From CAYHPY01 sp964358485 (GTDB lineage Bacteria; Elusimicrobiota; Elusimicrobia; UBA1565; UBA9628): DNA of 8,623 nucleotides. Positions 1-7,041 of the stretch are shown in pieces. The number at the start of each line of letters is the position of its first letter. Position 1 is the stretch's first letter. The stretch spans positions 1-8,623 of the forward strand of contig CAYHPY010000134.1 of assembly GCA_964358485.1 (NCBI GenBank), given 5' to 3'. The notes under the pieces were generated by a model. That model saw nothing but the letters and a program-made list of their open reading frames with translations, ran no database searches and had not been told where the DNA came from. A program made the position numbers and the translations under genes.

Positions 1-183
1 TTCACCGACGCCTATCTGACCCTTTACGACCCGCTCGGCAAGCTCATCTTCACCGATGACGAGAGCGGCGGCAACCGCAACGCCCGCATCGACGCATTCC
101 TCCTCCCCGCCGACGGGCTCTACACCATAGGAGCGTCGGCTTACGACGCGGGGATCACGGGAAGCTTCAAGTTGAGCTTCTCG
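1..183 (+). other. C-terminal part of a PPC-type (pre-peptidase C-terminal) domain
   Basis: The visible start of the giant protein reads DAYLTLYDPLGKLIFTDDES, then an N-A-R-I-D segment, then LPADGLYTIGASAY and TGSFKLSFSG. This matches the usual PPC pattern of D-x-Y-L-x-L-Y-D-x-x-G, an acidic D-D-x-S-G-G-x-N-A turn, L-P-A-x-G-x-Y, and a closing T-G-x-[FY]-x-L strand. PPC domains are beta-sandwiches found in secreted proteases and surface proteins. The first strands lie outside the window, so a protease or further PPC copies upstream cannot be excluded. Confidence 0.7.
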
Positions 184-3100
184 GGCTCCTCCGGCCGCCC
201 CGGCTCGATCGCGGGAACGGTCTCCTACACCGGGACCCGGGGCGGTCAATTCGTGGTCGGGATCTTCAAGTCCACCGATTTCTCCCCGACCAGCTACGTC
301 GCCGATCAGGTGCTCGTCGGCACGCGGACTTATTCCTTCGGCGGGCTCATCAGCGAGACCAGCTACTACCTCGGCTCCTTCGTCGACGTGAATTTTAATC
401 ACCAGCCTGAGGACGGCGAGGATGGAGGGGTGTTCGGGGGCGGGCTCGAGGCCAGCCCGATCTTCCTGCAGAGCGGGCAGACCTTGACCGGGGTCGACAT
501 CGCCATCAATTCCTCCACCCAAGCCCCGGCGAATTTCGGCTTCCTGAACGGCTTGGTTTCCTACGCGGGCGCGCAAGGAGCCGGGAAGAACCTGCGGGTC
601 GAGCTCTGGCCCTCGGCCAACTTCACCGGGGCGCCGGCCGCGATCAAGGAACTCCCGGTTCTCGCGGTCCCGGGGAGCTTTAATTACGACCTGGCGATCC
701 CCGGCGGCGTCGCCTACTACATCCGGGCCTTCCTGGATCTCAACTCCAATTTCCTTCCGGATCCGGACGAGCCGCGCGGCGTTTACGCGCCGAACAACCA
801 GGGCGCCGAGGCGATCTTCATTCCCGAGGGCGGATCGGCAGATGCCGACTTCTCCGTGAGAGACCCCTTCCTGAAGGACAACGGCCAGATCGCCGGCGAG
901 GGCACGGCGGTCCTGAGCGCGTCGTCCTTGGCCGCCGGCGCCCAAAGCGCTCTGCGCCTGACCTTCACGGTCGGCGCCGCCGGAATGGCGGCCGGCGCCA
1001 AGCTCGGAATGGCGGTTCCTCCGGGCTTCGGCTTCCCGTTCTCGGTGAGCGCCGCGACGGTGGCGCCTTCGCTCAACGGGCCGGGCGTTTCGTTGACCCT
1101 GGGCGCGGGCCTGGCCGCCGGGGCCATGATCAACCTGGACTTCAGCGTCTTCGCGCCCTGCCAGCAAGGGGTCTCCACCTTCACCGTCGTCTCTTCAAGC
1201 GGCGCAGGCATCTTCCCCGGCCCCCTGGTGGGGGGCTCTCCTCTCGTCAAAATCACGACGGGAAGCGCGGCCTACTTCCAGCCGCGCAACCCCTATTTCT
1301 CGGTCCGGGAAGGGACCTTGTCCGATGAGCAGGCCCTGGAGGCCTACGACTCTTGCGGCAACCGGACCGCGGTCGTCGGCTCGGCCAAGACCGTGGAGTT
1401 GCGCTCCAAGAAGTACGACTTCCTGACCGGAGCCTTCGCCGCCGACGCGACGGTCGGCTTCTCGTCGAACCCCGCCCTGTCCACCGGCTCCGCGTTGAGC
1501 CTGGCCTTCGCCGTGGGGCAGTCATCGCGGAGTTTCTTCGTCCACGCCGCCTCGACGGGCCCCAAGAGCGTGGAGGTCTTCTTTAATCTCGGATCGCCGA
1601 CCACCTTCTACTACGGCTTCACGGCTCTGCCCTCCAACGCCTTGTCCGCCGTCTCCGTTGCGACGGCTCCCTTCGGCGTCGTCCGTTCCTCGGTGACCAT
1701 CTTCCCCGGCGATCCCGCCAAGGCCACCTTGGCCTTCTTCAACTTCCTCGTCGGCGACGCGGGCCTCGGCTGGCGCGTGGTGGTGAGCTCGGTCTCGCTC
1801 GACAAGGGCGGACAGGCCCTCTGGGAACGCTACGGCTACGGCACGCCCGCTCCCGGGGCGGTCTCCTGGGACGGCCGCTTCAACCCCTGGATCAACAACG
1901 GCGCCCGCGTCCCGACCGGAGTTTACGCCGTCCGCATCGAGGTGGGCTCCGGCATCAAGAACGAAACCCTTCGGGTCAAGGTCGACTCCCCCCAATTGCG
2001 CGGCACGGTGTGGGACCGCTCCACCACCCCGCCCTCGCGCCTCTCGGGGGCCTCCCTCGACGCCTTCGGACCTTTCGGCGGCGCCCGGACCGTTTCCGAT
2101 TCGGACGGGGCCTACATTCTTCCCGGCCTCTCCTCGGCGACCTACACGGTCTTTCTCAACCGGGAGGACTACGTGCCCGGACAGGCGACAATCGGCCTCC
2201 AGACCGGCGGGACTGTTTCAACCTGGACCGCCGCCGGAGACGCGATCCTGGTCTCCACCGAGGCCGCCGCCAGCGGCGAGACCTTGGTCAATTTCTACAT
2301 GAAGAGCCCCGGCAGCCTCCTGGTCACCGCCAGCGGCGTCGGGATCACGACGACGGCCTTCGACCGTTGGGGCGGACTCCAGATCCGAAAATCCACCTCG
2401 TGCACGGCCACGGCCCAGGCCGAGGCGCTCTACGGTCCGCTTCGCTTGAGGGCGGGAACGACCGTCTTCGACGACGGCGGGCAATGGGACCCCGCCTCGG
2501 GGCAATTTGTCGAGCGCTCCTTCCATAAATTCCTGGTCTCGCCTTCGACCTACGCGGCCGAGGCTTTCCTGGAAGGCTTCCTCCCGGCTTGCACCACGGC
2601 CTTCGTCTCGGCCCAGGGCGGGCGCATCGACCTTCCCGCCTTCACCCAGCGCGGGTCGATCTCGGGCACCGTCCAGGTGCCGGCCAACGCGCAGGGGCTC
2701 TTCGTCTCGGTGAGCGCCGTCGCCTTCTCGACCCAGACCGCGGCCCAGCCCGGCTTCGGCGGGATCTTCCTTGGGCCCGGGGTGCTGACCGGCACCTACA
2801 CGGTCAATAACCTGGACGCCGGGACTTTCGTTCTGCGCGCCAACGCCCCGGGCTTCATCTCGATCGCCAGCGGCCCCGTGGTCCTGGCGGCCTCCGAGCA
2901 AAAAACGGGCTTCAATTTCCTCGCCTTTGGAATCGGCGCGTCGATCACCGGCACCGCCACGGTCCAGGCCGACACGACCGGCCGCAACCTCCAACTCTTC
3001 GTGAGCGCATGGGCCCCGGGGACGCTGAATTTCGGCTCCACCGAGGTCTTCAAGGCGGGCGGAGCTTCGGGCCTGACGGTCGCCTACACCATCAACGGCC

Positions 3101-6100
3101 TCTCCGCCGGGGCCACCTACCAGATCTACGCCCACCTTGGAGGCGCCGAGGACTTGCGCCTGGACATTCTCGAAGGCTTGCCCCTTTCTCGCCCTGCCCC
3201 CGGGACGCAAAACTTCACCTTCAGCCAGAGCTCAGGCGTCATCATCGGCACCATCACCATTTCCAACAACGATTTCCTGAACGTGGACGTCTTTGGCGAA
3301 GTCGTGGCCGCGGCCAAGCCCCAACGGGTGGGGGAGACCTTCCAGATTCTTTCCTCGACCAATTTGCCCGGCTTCCTGTGCACCGGCAATAACGCCGCCG
3401 CCCCGACCGGCTTCTGCCCGGCCGGCAACTCGTCGGCCACCTTCAAGGTCACCCAGCTCGAGACCGAGACCTTGGATGTCACCTTCCTTTACAAGACCAC
3501 CGGCCTCAACAAGAAGCACCGGGTCTCGGTGGTCAGCGGCTCGACGGCGACGGTAGGCGTGGACCTGACTCCCCAGGCCTACTCCATCACCGGCCTTATC
3601 GACAACCAGATCTCAAACGCTCTGTTCAAATCCAGCGCCTCGGGGGCGGCGGCCAATATTCTGGCCAACGCCGCCTACGTGGACCTCCAGGACCGCCTGG
3701 GCAACAAGGTGGGCTTGAATCCCGCCGGAGTGCCCGTTTCGACGGCCTCTTTGGCCCGGATCCTGGCCATCCGCCAGGAGCTCGACCAATATAACCTGGC
3801 GGTTTCGACTTCCTTCAACTCCGCCAGCGACCGGGCGGGCTTTTTGACCGCGGCGGGCTCCTACACCATCTCCGGATTGTCTCCCGGCAACTACTTCGTC
3901 CGGACGGCCAACCTGCGGACCTGCGCGACCTGCGAAATCCTGGTCCCGGCCGTCGGACAGATCGTCCGCGTTTCCAACGTCAACCGCTCCAGCGTCAATT
4001 TCACGCTCAGCGACGGCTTCAGCGTGACCGGGGCCGTCACTCTCTCCGACGGGATTAAAGATTCCCGGGTCTTGGGCATGACGGTCTTCAATAAGCGCCA
4101 GGAGGTGGTCCGGTCGACCACGGTCTACCTGGGCGACGCGGCGTTGGGCGTGACCGCCAACTCGGTGTCTTACGAGTTCAAGAACCTCCCCGCCGGGGAC
4201 TTCTACACCATCTCGGTCCGCGACGAAACCGTGCCCGCCAAGTACGCCGGCAGGCCGATTAAAGTGCCGGACCCGACCTCGGCGGGCGGCCTCCAAAAGG
4301 ACATGACGGGCCAAAACGTGACCCTGGAGCGGGCGGCCTTCATCGTGGGCCGCCTCAAGGACCAGAATACGGGCGAGCTCATCGGCAAGGCCAACGCCGC
4401 CCTCCTGGCCCCGAACTTCCGCATCGCGGCCGTGGCCAATCCCTTCACCGACGGCGGCTTCGTCCTGGCCCGGTCCTCGGTGGCCGGGCGGCCCATCGAG
4501 GCCGACGACTACTTCCGGGTCGGGCCTTTGATCCCCAGGCTCAACTATGACCTCAAGCTGGAGCAGACCTCCTGGGATCCCAGCTTCCTGACCCAGGGAA
4601 GCCAGAACTACGCCCCCGTGCGCGTCAGCGGCCTGCTGGTGCAGGAAGGCGAGGTCAAGGACGTGGGCTTCATCGGCCTCAATCAAGGCTCCTCGCTCTC
4701 CGGGACCATCCAGCAATCCACGACCACCGGGGCTTATCTGGGCAACATCAAGGTCCTCGCCAAGCCCTCCTTCGGGACGGAGACCTTGGTCGTCCAAACC
4801 TACACCAACTCCCAGGGGCGCTACACCTTGTGGGTCTCGACCGCGATCTCCAATCAATTCGACGTCACGGCCGCCCCGCGCGGCGGCAACCAGGCCTCCA
4901 ACGGCTCGTACTACGGGGAGAAAATCCTGCGCAACGTGAGCCTCCTGGCCACGACGACGGCCGACTTCCTCCTCGATCCCTTGACGGCTGCCGTCACCGG
5001 CCAGGTGGCGGTGGCCGACGCGGCGACGGGCGGCGAACTTTCTTACCCGTTCGGCGACAAGAAGGGCTTCCCGGCGGCGGCGATCAATCTCCAGCCCTTC
5101 GGCGTGGTCCCGATCAAGAACCCTCTGGGCGACATCGAGGGCATCACGGACGCGGCCGGGCGCTTCGAGGTCCCCGGCCTCTCGACGGGCAATTACGCCA
5201 TGCGGGTCACCAGCCTGGGGTATGGGGTCTTCAAGGCCACCGTCTCGGTCACCACGAGCACCGTCGTCATTTCCACCTTGCCCTCGGGCGCTCCCTTGGC
5301 CGGCAACCTGATCACCTTGGAGCTCGGGGGCTCGGTTTCCGGAAAGATCGTCAAGCGTGACGGCTCCCCTCCCAGCGAAGAGGAAGTCGCCGGGGTCGCG
5401 GCCGCCAACTTCTCCCAAAACGAGTTCGTGGTGGGCTCGATCGAGTTCGACCCCACGGCCCGCACCGTCTCGGCCTACCATCTCTCCGGCTTCAAGCCCG
5501 GGGTGGCCTACGATCTCATCCTGCTCCCCAAGGACAAATCCTCCAGGCCGGTCCTTCCTCCGGAAGGGGTCGGTTTCAGCGTCACCTCCGCCACGACCAG
5601 CCTGACGGATTACACCCTGTCCTATCCCACGGATAAGCCGGACTGCACCGCCGACGCCAAGGCGCTCGGCAACTCCCAGTTCCAGGTCAGGATCGAGTGC
5701 ACGGGGGCGCTGCGCAAGACGAGCGACGCCGACGATGACGCCGCCCAGATCGTTTACGTTTCGAGCCGGACCGGCCCTGACGCGACCTCGCCGCTATCGG
5801 CCAATACCGGGCACGCCGCCCCCAATTCCACGGGCAAGCTCCTGGGCCCCGGCGGGGAGACTTATCCCTCGGGGCGGGAGATTGCCGGCACCCGCAAAAA
5901 GATCACGGTCATTTATCGCGCCACGAGCACCGCCGAGACCGCCTTCAGCGTCCATTTCACCGCCTACTTCGCGGACAAGGACCAGACCACCGGCCAGCAT
6001 TTCCTGGTGGACAAGATCTTCGACTTCTTCACCGGCCTGGATTCCGACGTGGACGCCGACATCTCCAACATCCAGGGCGGCGAGGCCGAGCTCGAGCCCT

Positions 6101-7041
6101 CCGGCGACGACGAGACCAACTCCAAGGCGGAGCGCTCGAAGCTCGCCATGTCCCCCGGAACGTTTTCTCAGAACGACGGCTCCGTCTGCGCCTCCTGCAC
6201 GGTGACCTTGGGCATCAGCAAGCACACCGATCAAAGCCTGGCCAAAACCCTGGCGGTGCTCAACGGGGGCATCATGCCCCAGGGGATCGGCGCCGGAGTT
6301 CTCCCGCGGTCCCTGCCGGGAGAAATGGAAGCCGCCCTGGGCGCCTACCGCGCCCTGGCGACCACCATGACGGTCAGCGGAACCCAGGCCTTGTCTTCCT
6401 TCTACTCGATCTTCCTGCCGGCCACCATCCGCCATCAGCTCAGCCAGCCGGCCGACCTGACGCTCTCCTACGCGGCCTCGGCCGCGACCGACACCTCCAA
6501 GGTCAATGTTTGGTTCTACAACGCCACGACCGGCAAGTACCAGAAGGAAGATACCAATCGGCGCGTCGATTCCGACAACCAGACCATCACGGTCAAGATC
6601 GACCACTTGTCCACCTTCGTGGTTCTGGAAGGGACCCCGGTGGAGAACGTGGCCCGGACCTTCGGCGGTTCGGGGATTCAGGTCGCGCCCTTCCCCAACC
6701 CCGCGGACTGCATCACCCACTCCGGCATCGCGCGCAACAACCTCCTGGGCGCGGGCGGCAACCACAACGCCTTCGTCGGCCCCATGATCCGCTACAGCCT
6801 GCCCGATTCCGGCCGGGGCGACTACCGGGGGACCAAGATCGTCATCTACAACGTGGCCGGGGAGCGGGTCCGTGTGATCGACCAGGGGTCCTTGGAAGGC
6901 GGAAAAACCTATTATATGCCGTGGGATTGCCGCAACGAGACGGGACGGGTGATCACCTCGGGCGTCTACATCGGAGAGGTCGTCTGGGGCAAGGATCGCA
7001 AGCTCTTCAAGATTGCGATCATCAAGGGTAGCGGCTTATGA
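1..7041 (+). CDS. Giant modular surface protein with C-terminal FlgD/T9SS-like sorting domain (5' partial)
   Basis: The frame is open from the first base, and the first 60 residues already belong to a folded domain, so the real start lies upstream; the TTG at 172 is internal. Visible length is 2346 residues, ending at TGA. Order by visible residue: PPC-type domain end (1-61); two beta-sandwich modules starting near 68 and 181, each with an EF-hand-like loop (129-140, 246-257); Ig-like region (about 286-565); internal FlgD-like domain (566-664); about ten CarboxypepD_reg-like modules (665 to about 1875); a poorly recognised region with an acidic linker (about 2014-2045) and a segment ending in DHLSTFVVLEG (about 2132-2211); FPNP-type C-terminal domain (2231-2346). 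No catalytic domain is recognised. Such architecture is known for adhesins and cell-surface scaffolds; that role is inferred. The 14 cysteines fall in seven neighbouring pairs, fitting an exported disulfide-bonded protein. Its stop overlaps the start of the PorV-like gene, suggesting a substrate-partner relationship. Confidence 0.93.
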   Translation, partial: FTDAYLTLYDPLGKLIFTDDESGGNRNARIDAFLLPADGLYTIGASAYDAGITGSFKLSFSGSSGRPGSIAGTVSYTGTRGGQFVVGIFKSTDFSPTSYVADQVLVGTRTYSFGGLISETSYYLGSFVDVNFNHQPEDGEDGGVFGGGLEASPIFLQSGQTLTGVDIAINSSTQAPANFGFLNGLVSYAGAQGAGKNLRVELWPSANFTGAPAAIKELPVLAVPGSFNYDLAIPGGVAYYIRAFLDLNSNFLPDPDEPRGVYAPNNQGAEAIFIPEGGSADADFSVRDPFLKDNGQIAGEGTAVLSASSLAAGAQSALRLTFTVGAAGMAAGAKLGMAVPPGFGFPFSVSAATVAPSLNGPGVSLTLGAGLAAGAMINLDFSVFAPCQQGVSTFTVVSSSGAGIFPGPLVGGSPLVKITTGSAAYFQPRNPYFSVREGTLSDEQALEAYDSCGNRTAVVGSAKTVELRSKKYDFLTGAFAADATVGFSSNPALSTGSALSLAFAVGQSSRSFFVHAASTGPKSVEVFFNLGSPTTFYYGFTALPSNALSAVSVATAPFGVVRSSVTIFPGDPAKATLAFFNFLVGDAGLGWRVVVSSVSLDKGGQALWERYGYGTPAPGAVSWDGRFNPWINNGARVPTGVYAVRIEVGSGIKNETLRVKVDSPQLRGTVWDRSTTPPSRLSGASLDAFGPFGGARTVSDSDGAYILPGLSSATYTVFLNREDYVPGQATIGLQTGGTVSTWTAAGDAILVSTEAAASGETLVNFYMKSPGSLLVTASGVGITTTAFDRWGGLQIRKSTSCTATAQAEALYGPLRLRAGTTVFDDGGQWDPASGQFVERSFHKFLVSPSTYAAEAFLEGFLPACTTAFVSAQGGRIDLPAFTQRGSISGTVQVPANAQGLFVSVSAVAFSTQTAAQPGFGGIFLGPGVLTGTYTVNNLDAGTFVLRANAPGFISIASGPVVLAASEQKTGFNFLAFGIGASITGTATVQADTTGRNLQLFVSAWAPGTLNFGSTEVFKAGGASGLTVAYTINGLSAGATYQIYAHLGGAEDLRLDILEGLPLSRPAPGTQNFTFSQSSGVIIGTITISNNDFLNVDVFGEVVAAAKPQRVGETFQILSSTNLPGFLCTGNNAAAPTGFCPAGNSSATFKVTQLETETLDVTFLYKTTGLNKKHRVSVVSGSTATVGVDLTPQAYSITGLIDNQISNALFKSSASGAAANILANAAYVDLQDRLGNKVGLNPAGVPVSTASLARILAIRQELDQYNLAVSTSFNSASDRAGFLTAAGSYTISGLSPGNYFVRTANLRTCATCEILVPAVGQIVRVSNVNRSSVNFTLSDGFSVTGAVTLSDGIKDSRVLGMTVFNKRQEVVRSTTVYLGDAALGVTANSVSYEFKNLPAGDFYTISVRDETVPAKYAGRPIKVPDPTSAGGLQKDMTGQNVTLERAAFIVGRLKDQNTGELIGKANAALLAPNFRIAAVANPFTDGGFVLARSSVAGRPIEADDYFRVGPLIPRLNYDLKLEQTSWDPSFLTQGSQNYAPVRVSGLLVQEGEVKDVGFIGLNQGSSLSGTIQQSTTTGAYLGNIKVLAKPSFGTETLVVQTYTNSQGRYTLWVSTAISNQFDVTAAPRGGNQASNGSYYGEKILRNVSLLATTTADFLLDPLTAAVTGQVAVADAATGGELSYPFGDKKGFPAAAINLQPFGVVPIKNPLGDIEGITDAAGRFEVPGLSTGNYAMRVTSLGYGVFKATVSVTTSTVVISTLPSGAPLAGNLITLELGGSVSGKIVKRDGSPPSEEEVAGVAAANFSQNEFVVGSIEFDPTARTVSAYHLSGFKPGVAYDLILLPKDKSSRPVLPPEGVGFSVTSATTSLTDYTLSYPTDKPDCTADAKALGNSQFQVRIECTGALRKTSDADDDAAQIVYVSSRTGPDATSPLSANTGHAAPNSTGKLLGPGGETYPSGREIAGTRKKITVIYRATSTAETAFSVHFTAYFADKDQTTGQHFLVDKIFDFFTGLDSDVDADISNIQGGEAELEPSGDDETNSKAERSKLAMSPGTFSQNDGSVCASCTVTLGISKHTDQSLAKTLAVLNGGIMPQGIGAGVLPRSLPGEMEAALGAYRALATTMTVSGTQALSSFYSIFLPATIRHQLSQPADLTLSYAASAATDTSKVNVWFYNATTGKYQKEDTNRRVDSDNQTITVKIDHLSTFVVLEGTPVENVARTFGGSGIQVAPFPNPADCITHSGIARNNLLGAGGNHNAFVGPMIRYSLPDSGRGDYRGTKIVIYNVAGERVRVIDQGSLEGGKTYYMPWDCRNETGRVITSGVYIGEVVWGKDRKLFKIAIIKGSGL
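202..855 (+). other. Two tandem beta-sandwich modules with EF-hand-like calcium loops
   Basis: Two diverged copies of one module follow each other. Copy 1 opens with GSIAGTVSYTG (202), copy 2 with FLNGLVSYAG (541). Each has a Y-Y-[LI] strand followed by a 12-residue acidic loop: DVNFNHQPEDGE (385-420) and DLNSNFLPDPDE (736-771). Both place D at 1, N at 3, N at 5, D/E at 9 and E at 12, the ligand spacing of an EF-hand loop, although the usual Gly at 6 is missing and flanking helices are not evident. Calcium binding is inferred from this spacing alone. Confidence 0.5.
1696..1992 (+). other. Internal FlgD-like Ig domain of the giant protein
   Basis: This stretch has the layout of FlgD-type Ig domains: an opening IFPGDPAKATLAFF strand, W-R-V-V-V-S-S-V as the usual V-x-V-x-V strand, then SWDGRFNPWINNGARVPTGVYAVRIEV, which matches W-D-G-R-x-N-x-x-G-x-x-V-P-x-G-V-Y. 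It closes with an E-T-L-R-V-K-V strand at 1984. FlgD-like domains usually sit at the extreme C-terminus of exported proteins; here one lies in the middle, between the Ig-like region and the long module array. Confidence 0.65.
1993..5625 (+). other. Array of about ten diverged CarboxypepD_reg-like beta-sandwich modules
   Basis: Module openings with the pattern hydrophobic-x-G-x-[VI] recur at about 1993 (QLRGTV), 2653 (GSISGTV), 2938 (ASITGTATV), 3238 (VIIGTITI), 3580 (YSITGLI), 4018 (FSVTGAVTL), 4339 (FIVGRLKD), 4690 (SSLSGTI), 4987 (AAVTGQVAV) and 5329 (GSVSGKIV). Most also contain the later family strand such as GAYILPGLSSATYTV, GRFEVPGLSTGNYAMRV or SYTISGLSPGNYFVR, that is, G-x-[YF]-x-[VIL]-x-G-L-x-x-G-x-Y. 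These are hallmarks of carboxypeptidase-regulatory-like/SpaA-like folds that act as rigid stalk or adhesion modules. Spacing is irregular (about 285 to 680 bp) and I see no DNA-level identity between copies, so the array is old. Confidence 0.7.
6394..6636 (+). other. Pre-C-terminal beta domain ending in a DHLSTFVVLEG motif
   Basis: Residues about 2132-2211 of the giant protein run S-S-F-Y-S-I-F-L-P, then LTLSYAAS, VNVWFYNATTGKYQKE, a V-D-S-D-N-Q-T-I-T-V-K-I strand, and DHLSTFVVLEG (6601-6633). I recognise this layout from other large bacterial surface proteins, where a [HN]-[HF]-[FL]-S-T-[FY] closing strand precedes a C-terminal sorting domain, but I cannot assign a family name with certainty. 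Upstream, an acidic stretch (about 6040-6140, starting D-S-D-V-D-A-D) probably forms a flexible linker. Confidence 0.4.
6691..7038 (+). other. C-terminal FlgD/T9SS-type sorting domain of the giant protein
   Basis: The last 116 residues show the ordered landmarks of FlgD-like and type IX C-terminal domains: FPNP (6691-6702), a MIRYSLP strand, the KIVIYNVAGERVRVI strand pair, W-D-C-R-N-E-T-G (from 6922), SGVYIGEV, and a final lysine-rich KLFKIAIIKG strand. In type IX secretion such a domain directs outer-membrane translocation and surface attachment. Position at the extreme end, directly before a PorV-like gene, supports the same job here. Unusual: the normal WDG glycine is a cysteine (6928), with a second cysteine after FPNP (6709). 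Confidence 0.72.
7024..7028 (+). promoter_or_regulatory. Shine-Dalgarno-like AAGGG for the PorV-like gene, inside the giant gene
   Basis: AAGGG lies 9 nt before the ATG at 7038 and 12 nt before the second ATG at 7041. The site is inside the last codons of the giant gene, and the junction TTATGATGA puts the downstream ATG (7038-7040) over the upstream TGA (7039-7041). The spacing favours the first ATG, and the overlap suggests re-initiation or coupled translation. Confidence 0.55.

Noticed and set aside
172..174. TTG as the start codon of the giant gene
   Set aside because: The same frame is open back to base 1 and encodes a convincing PPC-type domain. No Shine-Dalgarno motif or signal peptide occurs at 172.
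1213..1235. A short GC hairpin, GCCCCC facing GGGGGC, inside the giant gene
   Set aside because: The stem is only about six pairs in a GC-rich coding region with no T run. It is readily explained by coding sequence.
3613..5481. A 622-codon open frame on the minus strand, opposite the giant gene, plus many shorter antisense frames
   Set aside because: Its product is low-complexity and rich in G, R, D and V with no recognisable domain, as expected from reading GC-rich coding DNA on the opposite strand. The + strand frame shows clear domain structure throughout.
1993..5625. Tandem DNA repeat or recombination-active array in the module region
   Set aside because: The modules resemble each other only at protein-pattern level. 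I see no shared long DNA words and the spacing is irregular, so recent duplication is not supported.
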